Origin: Calvatia gigantea | Lineage: Eukaryota; Basidiomycota; Agaricomycetes; Agaricales; Lycoperdaceae | Direction of reading: 5' to 3' | Assembly: GCA_025093985.1 (NCBI GenBank) | Contig: JACAAK010000021.1 | Location: 62,001 to 126,000, forward strand | Length of the DNA stretch: 64,000 nucleotides | In this document: positions 20,898 through 32,141 of the stretch, one piece after another | Numbering within the stretch: position 1 is the first letter of the stretch | How the letters are laid out: the number at the start of each line of letters is the position of its first letter | Notes under the pieces: model-generated | Database searches by the model: none | What the model was told of the DNA's origin: nothing | What the model saw: only the letters and a program-made list of their open reading frames with translations | Program-made: the position numbers and the translations under genes

Positions 20898-23800
20898 AGG
20901 TGTCACCCGATCCTGTAAAGGAATCGCTGGGTGACCCACAAATCAATCTAATAAAACTTCCTACCTCGGACAATAAAGCATCAATCTTCCTCCCTATCAA
21001 ACTCAATCAGAACCATCTACGAAATATCCCAGTCACCGCTCTAATTGACTCGGGAGCCCAAGGAAACTTCATCTCTTCGAATTTTACAAACACCTACGGA
21101 CTACGAACATGCCCTATCAAACATCCTATCAAAGTATCCAATGCGGATGGAACTCCCAACGAAAATGGATCAATCTATGAAAGCGTAGAATTGAACGCTT
21201 TAATTAATGGAAAACAATGCCAATTCGAAGCCTACGTCTCAGGAATAGGATCCAAAGATCTAATCCTAGGATACCCATGGCTACAACAAACAAACCCAGA
21301 CATAAATTGGACTACTCAAGAGTTCAAATGGCGAAACAACGACAACATTGTACCCTTAATCGTAAAATCCACAAACGGACCTACCACTATCAATGAAATC
21401 GCCTTAGATATCCATGGAATGAATGATACCGAATGCTACACCTACCTCGATGAAGACTTTGACCCACTTGCTGTAAAAGTCTTTGAAGCGATCATCCATT
21501 CGGAAGAACCTGAACTCTCTATCGATGAACTCAAACTCTACTTGGAAAACATTGATTTCGATGAATTCCATTTGGAACATGAACTCTACGAAATTACTCA
21601 AACTCCACATGAACTCGAAATCAATACAAAGATCACCCAAGCTACAAGTCTCGCACAAAAATCAACCCCAAAAACCGATACAAAGGTACCCAGGAAATAC
21701 AAGAAATTCGCTTCACTCTTCGACGCGAAGAAATCCGAACGATTCCCCCCTCCCAGACCATACGACCATAAAATCGAACTCTTGGATACCTTTAAACCAG
21801 AACTAGGGAAAACGTACCCTTTATCACCCCTTGAAACCGAAGAACTCAAGAAGTTCATAAACGACAACCTCTGAAAAGGATACATCCGAGAATCTGAATC
21901 TCCCATGGCCTCATCCTTCTTCTTCGTAGGAAAGAAGGACAGGAAACTTCGGCCATGCCAAGATTACTGTTACCTAAATAAACATACCAAGAAGAATGTG
22001 TACCCTATTCCTATGATAACGACAATTATGGACAAACTTCAAGGAGCAAAACTATTCACAAAAATGGACGTCCGACTCGGATACAACAACATCCGTATTC
22101 GGGAAGGAGACCAATGGAAAGCCGCATTCAAAACTCCAATCGGACTTTACGAGCCAAACGTCATGTTCTTTGGAATGTGCAACTCCCCAGCCACCTTCCA
22201 AAAAATGATGGATACCATATTCGCAAAAATGCTAGATAAAGGAGGAATTATAATCTATATGGATGACATTCTCATCTACGCAAAAACTCAGGAAGAAATG
22301 GATCACCTTACCTTGGAAGCACTCCAGATCTTGAAAGACAATGATCTATACCTGAAACTAGAAAAATGCGAATTCGATAAAACCCATCTAGAATATCTCG
22401 GCATGATAATCTCCCCCGACAAGATCGAAATGGACAACACCAAACTCCGTGGAATAGAAGAATGGCCCTTACCCCGCACTACCCGCGATGTCAGAAAATT
22501 CATGGGATTCTGTAACTTCTACCGAAAATTCATACATCGCTATGCCGACATCTCTCGACCGCTTAATGCTCTTCTATCCAAAACAAAAAAATTCGAATGG
22601 GAATACAAAGCAAACGAAGCCTTCAGCCAACTAAAATCCGAATTCATGAAGAAACCTGTGTTGCTGATGCCAGACCAAACAAAACCCTTCTTTATCGAAA
22701 CTGATGCCTCGAAATATGCCTTAGGAGCAGTCTTATCGCAGCAAGACATGAACGGAAACTACCACCCAGTAGCTTTCCTATCCAAAGCATTCAATCCTGC
22801 CCAACGAAACTACGAAATACACGACAGGGAACTCCTTGCCATAATCACGGCACTAGAAGAATGGCGACATTACCTGGAAGGAGCCCAACATCATGTAACC
22901 ATACGAACTGATCACAAGAACCTCACCTTTTGGAGAAAACCCCAAAATATCTCCAGAAGACAAGCTCGATGGCTTGGTTTCCTCTCACACTTCGACTTCG
23001 CAATTGAACACATCCCAGGAACCAAAATACCTGCCGCTGATGCCCTCTCACGTCGACCAGATCACACCCCAGATGATGACAATGACAACAAAAATGTTAT
23101 TGTCTTACCCGAGGAAATATTCCTCAGGGAAATCACTGTATTACCAAACGAACTGTTCATCTCCATGGTTGATCAGAAATTACAGGATGACATCGTAAAA
23201 TCATCGAAATATGACGAAATCACCGTGGAAGCCATGAAACGACTTCTATCAGAATCACCAGAAGCAATAAATCCGAAATACGGGATGATCCCCAGGCCAT
23301 ATGGACATCTTATAACATTCGAAGGAAAGATCATCATCCCAGAAGACATGGAACTCCGCCGACGTGTCATCCGACGATACCACGACCATCCTTCAGTCGG
23401 ACACCCTGGAGAACAAGAAACTTATCGCCTCGCCAAAGCTGAAGTATATTGGCCAGGAATGAGTACCTTCATACGAAATTACGTTAAAGGATGCAGCGAA
23501 TGCCAACAATTCAAAATTAACTGAAATCCTTCCCACCCTCCGTTGCAACCGATACCACCACCGATATCTACTAGACCATTCGCCCATATCGCTATGGATC
23601 TGCTGACCGATTTACCAAAATCCCACGGATTCGACTCAATTCTGTCCATAGTGGACCATGGACTTACGAAGGGGGTAATTCTCACTCCTTGTACAAAGGA
23701 AATCACCGCCAAAGGAATTGCCGACATAATTATAGACAAGGTCTACACCAGATTCGGACTACCGGACAAGATAATCTCCGACTGTGACCCCAGATTCCGA

Positions 23801-24655
23801 GCAAACTCCAGTCAAGCTCTCATGAAACGACTTGGAATCACCCAATCATTCTCATCTGCCTACCACCCTCAATCGGATGGAACAACAGAACGATTCAATC
23901 AGGAAATTGCAGCATACCTATCTATCTACTGTACAGGAAATCCCTCCTCCTGGTCTAAAGCACTCCCAATCCTCGAATTCTCCCACAATTCACGAACACA
24001 TTCAGACCGGAAACAAACCCCTTTTGAACTCATGTACGGAACAAAACCCCATGGAATACCCACTATTTTGGAGGAATCAAACTTCACCACTACTGAAGAA
24101 CGAATAGAATTCCTAGACCATGCACGAAGAGAAGCAATTGCTGCCCACAAACTAGCTATGGAACGCATGGAGCAACGAATCAAAGCAAAATTCAAACCCT
24201 TCACCCTAGGACAAAAAGTGTGGCTTGAATGGAGAAACCTGAAACTCCCATTCAAATCAAACAAGATCGCACCAAAACGCCTCGGACCATTTACCATCAA
24301 AGAAGTCTTATCGCCACTCTCCTACCGACTGAAACTACCTGAAACATGGAAAATTCACAACGTATTCCACGCTACCCTTCTCTCCGAATACACCGAAAAC
24401 AATACCCATGGATCAAACCCACAACCACCTCTCCCTGACATAATAGAAGGAGAAGAAGAATATGAAATCGAAGGCATCTTGAACCATAGAACCAAGAATA
24501 AACAAAGGGAATACTACATCAAGTGGAAAGGTTACAGCCACGAAGAAAACTCTTGGGAAAACGAAGCACAACTTTTACCACATGCCCAAGAAATGTTACG
24601 AAAATACCAACGAGAACACCACCTAATTCCCATCCCACCTAAAAGATATAAATAA
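20891..24655 (+). pseudogene. pol: G0 Pol: protease, RT, RNase H, integrase, chromodomain; two stops
   Basis: Pol lies in the -1 frame relative to gag, and the frames meet at a run of five T (20891-20895) next to the gag TGA; there is no ATG at the junction. In order: protease ALIDSGAQGNF (near 21040), RT YMDDILIYA (22258), RNase H FFIETDAS (22690), integrase zinc domain HX3H...CSEC (23380-23505), integrase core MDLLTD / IISDCDP / AYHPQSDG (23595-23880), then a chromodomain (YYIKWKGYSHEENSWE, 24513-24560) ending in TAA. Two in-frame TGA stops lie at 21872-21874, where relatives should have Trp (NLWKGYI), and 23522-23524, likely an Arg CGA. Catalytic residues look intact, so the copy is nearly functional. 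Confidence 0.92.
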
Positions 24656-24716
24656 TCCAGGATTCACCCAACTTCTCCATCATTCTTTAACAGCACTTCT
24701 ACAAACCGAACTACCA

Positions 24717-26177
24717 ATGGCACCAACCCAGAAAAACTACAAGAAGGGAAAGAAAGCGGCTATTGTAGCCTCATCCCCCTCTCCTTCCCTCTCTTCCATC
24801 TCCTCCCTTTCTACAAAAAACAATTCCCCAGTCAGAAAAGCCCATTCTCTCCCCTCCTCCCCTCATATTTCTATATCCTACCCTCCCACCGTCACACCTG
24901 TGGGCCACGAAACCCCAATTCTCCCCACCGTCCAAATTAACGAACTGCTCGAAAAGCCTATTATCACCCTCCCGAATGCCGTCTTCACCAAAGACGAGCT
25001 CCAACAATTCGCGGACCAGAACAAACAATTCTGGGTCGACGTCTTCGTCGGTCCAGATTGCATCTACATTCCCCCCTCCACCGAATCATCTCCCAGTACC
25101 CCCTGGGATAGACTCACCTACCCAACAAGAATGGGAAGCAGCCCTGCTGTATCCCAACCTAATCCCCAGCGAACAGAGGGACCAAACCCATCCAACAACC
25201 CCGAACCAAGAGACCCACCAGTCTCTTTCTCCAATGTCGTCGCCGGAGCCACTCCCCATACCACCACCTACGATACGAAATCAACCCCGCAGCGGCTCCT
25301 CTGGTCGCCAAAACCAAAGTACGTCTACCCAATCCGGGCCGACAACCCCGCCCCAACACTCCCCTCAGAGCGAGCTGGGATCCCGAAATCTATTAGGGCA
25401 GAACTTCCTGCCCTCGACCAACGACACATTCCCCCCTCCACCGCCAGCCCCTCTCCAAAGTCCCCCACAGCTACCACTATCAATCCGAAACCCCCCAGGT
25501 CAGCCTGGGACGAACTACACCCCACCGAACACTCAGCCGCGGGTTACATCGCAGCCAACCCATCCGACCGAGACCCCGACAGACGAAGCAGCTTCTCCCC
25601 CGAGCCCTCCTCTGCGAACGATAGACCTTCGCCCATGGAGTTATGGGCTAGAACTGATTTCTCATCTGAGGGATCCCTCCGCACGATGGTCCTCAAGGGA
25701 GGCCATCGAACTCGCTTCCGCACCGAATATCTACATAATGCCAATCAGCGAAATCACTGGCGCTTTATCTGCAACGCCATTTCACAGCTCGAACATCTTT
25801 CTCGGGATTATGAGCACGCTACCGATCGAGCGGCCCTATTTATCCAGGCATCACGAAGCCTTGGATTACCTCAGGCTTATGCCCGCTACCTCAACGAGCA
25901 TAGCGTTAAGCCTATCCCACCCAACCAGCGAACTGGCCCTTCTAAGGTCAGACCACACCAACGAGCCGATTCCCCCACGAGAGAACCCTCCCCCAAACCG
26001 CATGTACCTTCCCCATCCACATCTCTCCCATCCAGACGGACAAATCCCTCCCAAATGATTCGAAACAGCCATACACAACTTAATGGGCCAACTGGATCAA
26101 CTTCTAAGTCTCCGAAACCTGTTCGAAAACCCCTCGATCCTAACTCAGGACGAGGAAGAACCCCAACCCAACCCTGA
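24717..26177 (+). CDS. G0 ORF3: Pro/Ser-rich protein between pol and 3' LTR, unknown function
   Basis: A 486-aa frame starting at ATG 24717 in a good context (CCAATGG), 61 nt after the pol stop and on the same strand. The N-terminal ~300 residues are low-complexity, rich in Pro, Ser and Thr. A more ordered, helix-like stretch follows at about 25758-25905 (HWRFICNAISQLEHLSRDY). The C-terminus is again basic and Pro-rich. It ends at TGA 26175-26177, and the same frame continues after one Ala codon into a zinc-knuckle ORF. The two may have been a single ~605-aa protein broken by the TGA. I see no signal peptide or membrane segment, so it does not resemble an envelope. No family recognised. Confidence 0.6.
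   Translation: MAPTQKNYKKGKKAAIVASSPSPSLSSISSLSTKNNSPVRKAHSLPSSPHISISYPPTVTPVGHETPILPTVQINELLEKPIITLPNAVFTKDELQQFADQNKQFWVDVFVGPDCIYIPPSTESSPSTPWDRLTYPTRMGSSPAVSQPNPQRTEGPNPSNNPEPRDPPVSFSNVVAGATPHTTTYDTKSTPQRLLWSPKPKYVYPIRADNPAPTLPSERAGIPKSIRAELPALDQRHIPPSTASPSPKSPTATTINPKPPRSAWDELHPTEHSAAGYIAANPSDRDPDRRSSFSPEPSSANDRPSPMELWARTDFSSEGSLRTMVLKGGHRTRFRTEYLHNANQRNHWRFICNAISQLEHLSRDYEHATDRAALFIQASRSLGLPQAYARYLNEHSVKPIPPNQRTGPSKVRPHQRADSPTREPSPKPHVPSPSTSLPSRRTNPSQMIRNSHTQLNGPTGSTSKSPKPVRKPLDPNSGRGRTPTQP
24976..26058 (+). other. Long overlapping open frame (+1) inside G0 ORF3
   Basis: A 360-codon ATG-initiated frame lies wholly inside ORF3 in another frame. It is Pro/Ser-rich for two thirds, then has a less biased part (LDYLRLMPATSTSIALSL). 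The region is C-rich and so poor in stop codons, which makes a chance open frame plausible. I list it as a possible dual-coding region, not as a supported gene. Confidence 0.25.
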
Positions 26178-26180
26178 GCT

Positions 26181-26534
26181 ATGAACAACCCGAACTTCGA
26201 CCCGAAGGCCTTTTGTGAAAAATGTGCCAAACTTCACCTCCCTGCCGTAGGTCACTGGGCCAGTGATTGTGCCCATACCACTTGTCCCATCTGTCGAAAA
26301 ACCCGCCCTGGCCATTACCGCTGGACCTGCCCCCAATACTTCTGCCGACTCTGTGAAACTCTCAACCCGAAACACAAACCAGAAGATTGCCCGAAATATG
26401 TTGACCACGTCCAGGCTGTTGAGAATATGAAACAACGATTCCAAGAACAGGTATTGGAAAACCCCCGCGATGCCTTCGACGACGAATATTATGACGACGG
26501 CGTATCTTTGGACTACTCAGTCCTATCTGCATAA
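26181..26534 (+). CDS. G0 ORF4: protein with three tandem CCHC zinc knuckles
   Basis: A 117-aa frame with ATG 4 nt after the ORF3 stop and in the same frame. Three CCHC units follow one another: CX2CX9HX4C (26214-26270), CX2CX6HX4C (26283-26330) and CX2CX6HX4C (26343-26390). An acidic C-terminus (DDEYYDD) follows. CCHC knuckles bind single-stranded nucleic acid, and in retroelements they normally belong to gag, yet this element's gag already has its own. The position just before the 3' LTR is where some gypsy elements carry env. A role as an RNA-binding accessory protein is inference. It may be the C-terminal part of ORF3. Confidence 0.7.
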   Translation: MNNPNFDPKAFCEKCAKLHLPAVGHWASDCAHTTCPICRKTRPGHYRWTCPQYFCRLCETLNPKHKPEDCPKYVDHVQAVENMKQRFQEQVLENPRDAFDDEYYDDGVSLDYSVLSA

Positions 26535-26566
26535 ATTTCGGAGTAATTTACCTAGAGACGGGCTAA

Positions 26567-27192
26567 TGTTACGAACTTACCACACCCCCGGACTCTCCGC
26601 ATTGACGTATTAACCTTCCGTACAGACTTTCCATTCTTCTTCCTGTATACCCCGGTCCGTTCTTTATTTATTTATCACATGTACTTCTACCTTCGCTTCT
26701 TATGATTCATTCTGAATCATGTTCCTGTTTCACCTTCATCTTTTCCCACCATCGTACTTCTCTTTACCTGACTCCGTCTTCTTATGACTTGTACTCGTTC
26801 TTCTATTCATTTCACCTATCCCTATGATTCCTTAGATTACCAATTAACCCGTAGTAGTTCTCATTGACTTATATCTACTTACTACGTAATCTCTCATCTC
26901 TTATTCGTAGCTAGTATATAAACCTTAAGTAGTACTTTGTGTTACTTTAGGTTATTCTAGTAACAAGCTTCCTTATCTTCGCTCGTCTGCTACAAGGCTA
27001 ACAACCTTGGGGACTGCAGTGACATTTAACTCGGACTTCTCAGGCAAGCGCGAGCTTCTACTCGAGGGAGCAATCCGAAGCCTGCACAGAAGTCATTGAG
27101 ACTTGTCGAATACTCCTGGGCTATAGCGTTGAACCTCTCCCTGAGTGGAGACGATCCGGGCCCGGTTGCGAAGTAAGGTAACGCACGTAACA
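26567..27192 (+). repeat. G0 3' LTR (626 bp)
   Basis: Nearly identical to the 5' LTR, ending CGTAACA and followed by the TSD GGATG (27193-27197). It is preceded by a weak purine tract (AGAGACGGG at 26554-26562) as candidate polypurine tract. Confidence 0.95.
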
Positions 27193-27892
27193 GGATGACA
27201 TCAGGCTCATACACGTCTTCACCGATTCTATTGCATCGGCAAAGCTCGCAGTTGATCCGTCCATGCATTCCGGGCAGATGCTGTCCCAGGGGGTGTGTGT
27301 GGCGCTTAAACAATGGCTCTCTGGGGATCCCCAGAGAGGCATTGAATTCCTTGCTGTCCTTTCTTCCGAGAAGTGGGAGTTCCACCATGCTGTCCACTGG
27401 CATGTCACCTCGTTCCCTCAGGTCGCTTATGGCCTGAGGCCATTCACTTCTATTGCCTACCTGCGCAAAGAGGCAGTCGATGATGTTCTGGAGTCATGGT
27501 GTCAGCTATACTCTACCTCTTCTTATAAGGGGCGTAGCAACATGGATCTCACCTCTGGGGCGGATCCATCTATTCTGGGAAAGCTGACCTACCTTTCTGG
27601 TGGGCCCTGGCTCCCTCATGTTAGTGGCTCTAACTCGCTATGTGCGAGGGCCGTGCATGCCATCACAGGTCATGCTCCGATTGGGTCGTACTGAGTACGA
27701 TTCTTTCCTAATGAAAGTGTTGGCTGTTCGTGTGGTGCCGCTCTCGAGGGGCGCTATCACATATTCATCAGGTGTCCCAACCACAAAAGGGAACTTGACA
27801 GACCTCCTCAGACCATTCGTGAGCTGATTGACTTTCTGAATGCAAACCCTGGGGCTTTTGTGTTCAGACCAGACGATGCTGGGATCGGCTGA
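27193..27892 (+). pseudogene. LINE-F ORF2, part 2 (RNase H end and C-terminus)
   Basis: Continues LINE-F after the G0 insertion with the RNase H FTDS motif (near 27213) and the Cys/His tail (near 27720-27780). Ends at TGA 27890-27892. An internal TGA at 27692-27694 stands where LINE-E has CGA (Arg). No further frameshift seen. Confidence 0.88.
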
Positions 27893-28623
27893 GCTGGCGC
27901 GTGCGGGGGGCTCCTACGGGGTTGCTGGTCTTCTGGCCTACTGGGTGGAGAAGTTGTAAGGCAACAGGGATGGGGTCCCTGGGGGGTGCTTCCAGCCTTG
28001 GCTGGTGGTGCTTCTTTCCTGGGCCTGGTTGGGGGCTTCGCGGGGGGCGGAGGTGTAAACAACAGGGGTGGGGTCCCCAGGTGGCAGTGCAGGTTCGTCC
28101 TGCTAAGCTGCTTTCTTGGGCGCCATCTAGATGGCGCTTCGAGTTGCTACCCTGCCTGCTGGGTTGCTCTGGATTGGGACTAGGCTGATACCCTTTCATC
28201 TGGGAAGCTGGGGGTAAGGCGGCTCCAAGTGGGGGCCTCTTGCACTGGCTCTCCTGACTACACCTATCTCCCTGAGGGTACTTGGCTGCCGCTGCTGCTG
28301 GGTCTGCCTCTTAAGGGATGATCAGGGCACCGTCGCTACGCGACGGTGCATCACTGGGTGTACACCACAAGACCTGGGCAACTAGGTCTTCTTCAGTGTG
28401 ATGGGCATTTTGGGTGACCGGGGTAGTTTATTCAGTAGGGGGTGGCTTGGTTTGGGCTAGGCTGAGTGGCTTGGGCTGGGTTGGGCTGTTTGTGAAAGGT
28501 AGATTACTCTCCACTCATCGGACAATGTAGTTAGGGTCTTTGTACTTGGCTACACGCAGACTGCGATCAGGCACCGCGTTATAAATTGGCATAAGCCTTG
28601 ATTTAAAAAAAAAAAAAAAAAAA
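27893..28623 (+). other. LINE-F 3' UTR and poly-A
   Basis: Family 3' UTR ending in poly-A at about 28605-28623. Nothing else seen in it. Confidence 0.85.
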
Positions 28624-28869
28624 GGGCAAGAAGGCCCAAGTCCTGGTGGTTACAGCTGTGTATGTTACCCAGTCCTTCCCTGAGCTTGAACCCAAGTACA
28701 TCATTGCAATGGTACATGAGGCAGAACCCACAGCACAAGGCAAGTCCAAGTACCCTAACAATATCATGATTGGTCCCAACCAGAGGCAGCTCCTCATGAC
28801 TGTGGCAGTGGTTCCTGATGGGTTCCCCCATCCTCTCACTCACACCCTTGTTGAGACTATCAACAGGGG
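28624..28869 (+). pseudogene. LINE ORF1 fragment
   Basis: About 80 codons match LINE-L ORF1 (43-44 kb): GKKAQVLVVTAVYV, then FPELEPKYIIAMV, PHPLTHTLVETIN. It is cut on the left by the LINE-F poly-A and on the right by the T-tract of LINE-H. ORF1 is the LINE's RNA-binding Gag-like protein. Confidence 0.8.
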
Positions 28870-29351
28870 ACTTGTTTTTTTCTTTTAAATCATGGCTTGT
28901 GCCAATTTATAACATGGTGCCCAATTGCAGTCTGCATGTAGCAGAGTACAAATCTCCCAACTACAAAGTCTAATGAGTTAAGAGTAATCTACTGTTCAGA
29001 GACAACCCAACCCAACCCAAGTGTTAACCCAGACCAGGCCAGACCACTCCCTACTTGCCAAATCCCCCGGTTTCCCGAAATGCCCATCACACTGTAGAAG
29101 ACCTAGTTGCCCAGGTCTTGTGGTGTACACCCAGTGATACACCGCAGCCAGGCAGAGTATGGCAGCAGTGTCCTGACCATCCTACAAGTGGTGGGCCCAG
29201 CAGCAACAGCAGCCAAGTGCCTGAGAGGGGACAAGTGTAGTAAGGGGAGCCAGCGCAAAAGGCCTATGCTTGGAGCCCCCTGACTCCCGACTTCCCAGCC
29301 CAGAGGGTATCTGCCTGGAGCAGACCTGCAGCAACCCAGAAGCAATGGTAG

Positions 29352-29659
29352 TGTTAGAAGTGGTAAATCAGTGTCTTGAACTATTTTTAGATCCATCTCA
29401 TACATTGTGTCATCATGATGTGTTTACTCCACGATGACGTCATTTATGATGTCATCTCCTTTGTTCCAGAACATTCCATATGTTTTGTTCCAGTACTGAT
29501 AGTAAATAATGTATGTAGTATATAGTTATGTACTCGCCAAGGTCAATCCCTTGTCGAGTTACACCTCAAATACTACGATCTTCACTTTATTGTGATCCCT
29601 GCTCTAGGCCACTTAGCACCACTCAGGAGACTTCATTGACATCTTCGTTTATTCTAACA
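29352..29659 (-). mobile_element. Solo LTR3, 308 bp, TSD GGTAG
   Basis: Begins TGTTAGAAGTGG and ends TTATTCTAACA, flanked by GGTAG (29347-29351 and 29660-29664). It is the opposite-orientation sibling of 15764-16065 and is inserted in the LINE-H 3' UTR. It keeps CRE-like TGACGTCA at 29435-29442. Confidence 0.9.
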
Positions 29660-29920
29660 GGTAGAAACCTAATGCATTACCAAAGTTCTATGCTAGGAAA
29701 GCAGCAAGCAGGACGAACCTACCATGCCACCCAGGGACTCTACCTCTGTTATTTTAATCCTTCTGCCTCCAGACTACCACAGGCAAGCCCCAGGAAAGGA
29801 GAACTACCAGGACAGATCTAGAAGAACCCCCCAGGGACCCCACCCCTGTTTCCTTACAATTTCCTGGCCCAGTAGGCCAGAAGAAGGGAGACCCAGCATG
29901 AACCCCCTACGTGTGCCAGC

Positions 29921-32141
29921 TCACCCAATGCCTGCATTATCCAGTCTGAAAGCAAATGCCCCAGGATTTGCTTCCAGGAAGTCAATCAGCTCACAAATGG
30001 TCTGAGGAGGTCTATCCAGGTCCCTTCTATGGAGAGGACACCAGACAAGGATATGATAGTGCCCCTCGAGAGCAGTGCCACACTGACAGCTAATGCTTTT
30101 GTTTGGGAAGAGCCACACCCTGTACGATCCTATCAGAGCATGACCTGTAATGGCATGCACAGCCCTCACACAAAGCGAGTTAGAGCTGCTCACATGGGGC
30201 AGCCAGGGCCCACTATGAAGGTAGGTTGGCTTACCTGGAGAGTGCGGATCTGTCCCAGAGGACAAATCCATATTACTGCACCCCTTATAAGAGGGGATAG
30301 AGTACAGCTGGTGCCATTCCTCTAAAGTGTTATTGACTGCCTCTTTATGGAGATGGGTGATAGAGGTGAAAGGCCTTGGGCTATAAGCAACCTGAGGAAA
30401 TAAAGTAATATGCCGGTGAATAGCATGGTAAAACTCCCACTTCTTGGAGGAAGGGACAGCAAGAAATTCAATGCACCTCTGGGGGTTCCCAGAGAGCCTG
30501 GCTATTTCTTCAGTGCTACACACATTCCCTGGGATAGCATCTGCCCAGAATGCATGGACAGATCAACTGTGAGCTTCGCTGACATAAAAGAGTCAGTAAA
30601 GATGCAAATAAGCCTGACATTATCCTGCTTAAGTGCAAAATGAATGCCAAGCACAATAGCCATGAGCTCAGTGTTAGGTGCTGTAACTCAGCCAGCCACA
30701 TGAGTGATCTCCCTGAGACACTCACGTCAACAGTAGACATGGGCAGAAGAGACTGCCTAGAACTTGCCATACAGTGGCAGACTCACATCCATTGCTATAT
30801 GGACAATCCTGAAATCCTCCCTGCACTCCCTAAGGCACGTGTTGAGAGCATACATATGTGTGGAGTCAGTGTTACTCTCTGCAGTGAGTTTCACCTCCAT
30901 GAATGACACCTGGTCTGGGTAGCAGTCCATGAGGTGGTATCCAGGTCAATTAATTGAAGCCATGGGCTCAAATTCCTCAACAAGATTGACCAGGTTAGCA
31001 TTAGCCTGGAGTAAGGAGCCCTTAGTCTTTTTGTGAACAGCAAGAGACATAAGGTTGATAGAATAGGCATGCAATTTAGCAGACCCAGAATACTCAGGGC
31101 TTATGAGGGCCCTGAGAGGATGGTTAGGTGATAATGTCTTAATCCTATAGTCAGATCTAGTAGTAAGCTTCTGTAAATGAAGCTGGATGGGAATAAGATC
31201 TGCAAAAGACTCTGTGGCCCTGGTAGAAGCAGTCCAGAAGGTACCCATAATCTACAGGGCCACTCGACACTACATGACATTCAAGCTCTTAAGGGCTGCC
31301 TTATAGCGCGATCCCTTGAAGAACCAGAGTTTAAAGCCATATGTCGCAATTGGAATGACACACAACTGATAGAGAAGGCACTTCTGCATAGGCCTCAAGC
31401 CCCTCGTGGAGTTACCAAGTATCTTCATGGCCTTAACCATGGAAATAGCTTTGGTGGAATAGTATTGCACATGCTCCTTGAAAGTAAGAGCACAATCAAA
31501 GTAGAAGCCCAAGTACCTCCAATAGGGCTTGGGCCAGAGCAGCATATCACCAGTGAATGGGGCAAAGTCCAGGTCAATCAGTAAATTGTCATCCCCATGC
31601 CTACAGGAGAAGTGAAATACCTCAGACTTGTCATGCTCAAGTACTAAGGCAAAGCGCTCAAAGAGCCTAAAAATGATACTATATACCTCCTTAAGAGCCA
31701 CAAGGTTTGATCCCCAATCCTTAGACTGGGCAATGATGGTTCCATCATCTACATATAATAGAAGAGTAGCCCCCAGATAGGAGGCCTCTCTATCGAAGAG
31801 CTACATAAGCGGAGCTATGTACAAGGCTGAGAGAATGGAGGAAAGGGCAGAACCCTGCCCTACTCCTATGTCCAAAGGGAATGGCCCGGACTTAAAAGAA
31901 TCCCAACAGTACTGGGTCTTTCATCCTACCAAATAGTGCACAAAGAACTTGACCAACTCTAGTGTGAATTCCTGCTTGTGGAGTATTACTATCAGCATAT
32001 CATGGTGCAACAATGGGAAGAACTGTGCTATGTCAAATACCACAACACTAGTCCAGAGGCCCTTTGCCCAACCTACTCTGACAATATGGGTGAGCATCAG
32101 GCCAGCATCTTCAGTGAATCTCTGAATAACACCTCTGAGCT
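29921..32141 (-). pseudogene. LINE-H ORF2 fragment (RT, RNase H, C-terminus), heavily mutated
   Basis: RT sequence runs from about 32141 (GVIQRFTEDAG) through the palm region to 31270, then RNase H and the Cys/His tail (CQCGTALEGHYHILVWC, near 30065-30115), ending at 29921-29923. Stops and small indels break the frame, for example near 31250 and 30945. APE is missing because of 5' truncation. It is useful as an outgroup for reconstructing ancestral codons of the younger copies. Confidence 0.85.

Larger units (their letters stand above)
18046..27192 (+). mobile_element. G0: Ty3/gypsy chromovirus, ~9.15 kb, with extra 3' ORFs
   Basis: A complete LTR retrotransposon with LTRs of 630 and 626 bp, 5-bp TSD GGATG, gag, pol (protease, RT, RNase H, integrase, chromodomain) and about 1.9 kb of extra coding between pol and the 3' LTR. 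The LTRs are nearly identical; I noticed a 4-base indel and one T/C change, so the insertion is young. Two stops interrupt pol. It belongs to a different family from Gypsy-1 to -3. A second LTR of this family is solo at 34808-35433. Confidence 0.95.
16066..28623 (+). mobile_element. LINE-F: plus-strand LINE, split by gypsy G0
   Basis: LINE coding runs 16066-18045 and resumes at 27193-27892, followed by 3' UTR and poly-A (to 28623). G0 sits between the two parts, flanked by GGATG (18041-18045 and 27193-27197). The 5' end is truncated at LTR3. Beyond the poly-A lies an ORF1 fragment of another LINE, the likely target of this insertion. Confidence 0.9.
28870..32141 (-). mobile_element. LINE-H: older, CpG-poor minus-strand LINE, 5'-truncated
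   Basis: Short T-tract (28875-28885), 3' UTR (to 29920, split by a solo LTR3), then ORF2 C-terminus to RT, ending near 32141 against Copia-I. The sequence is visibly TpG/CpA-rich compared with the other LINEs and carries more frame damage, so it is older or from a divergent lineage. The codon that is TGA in four other copies is AGA (Arg) here, at 32119-32121. Confidence 0.85.
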
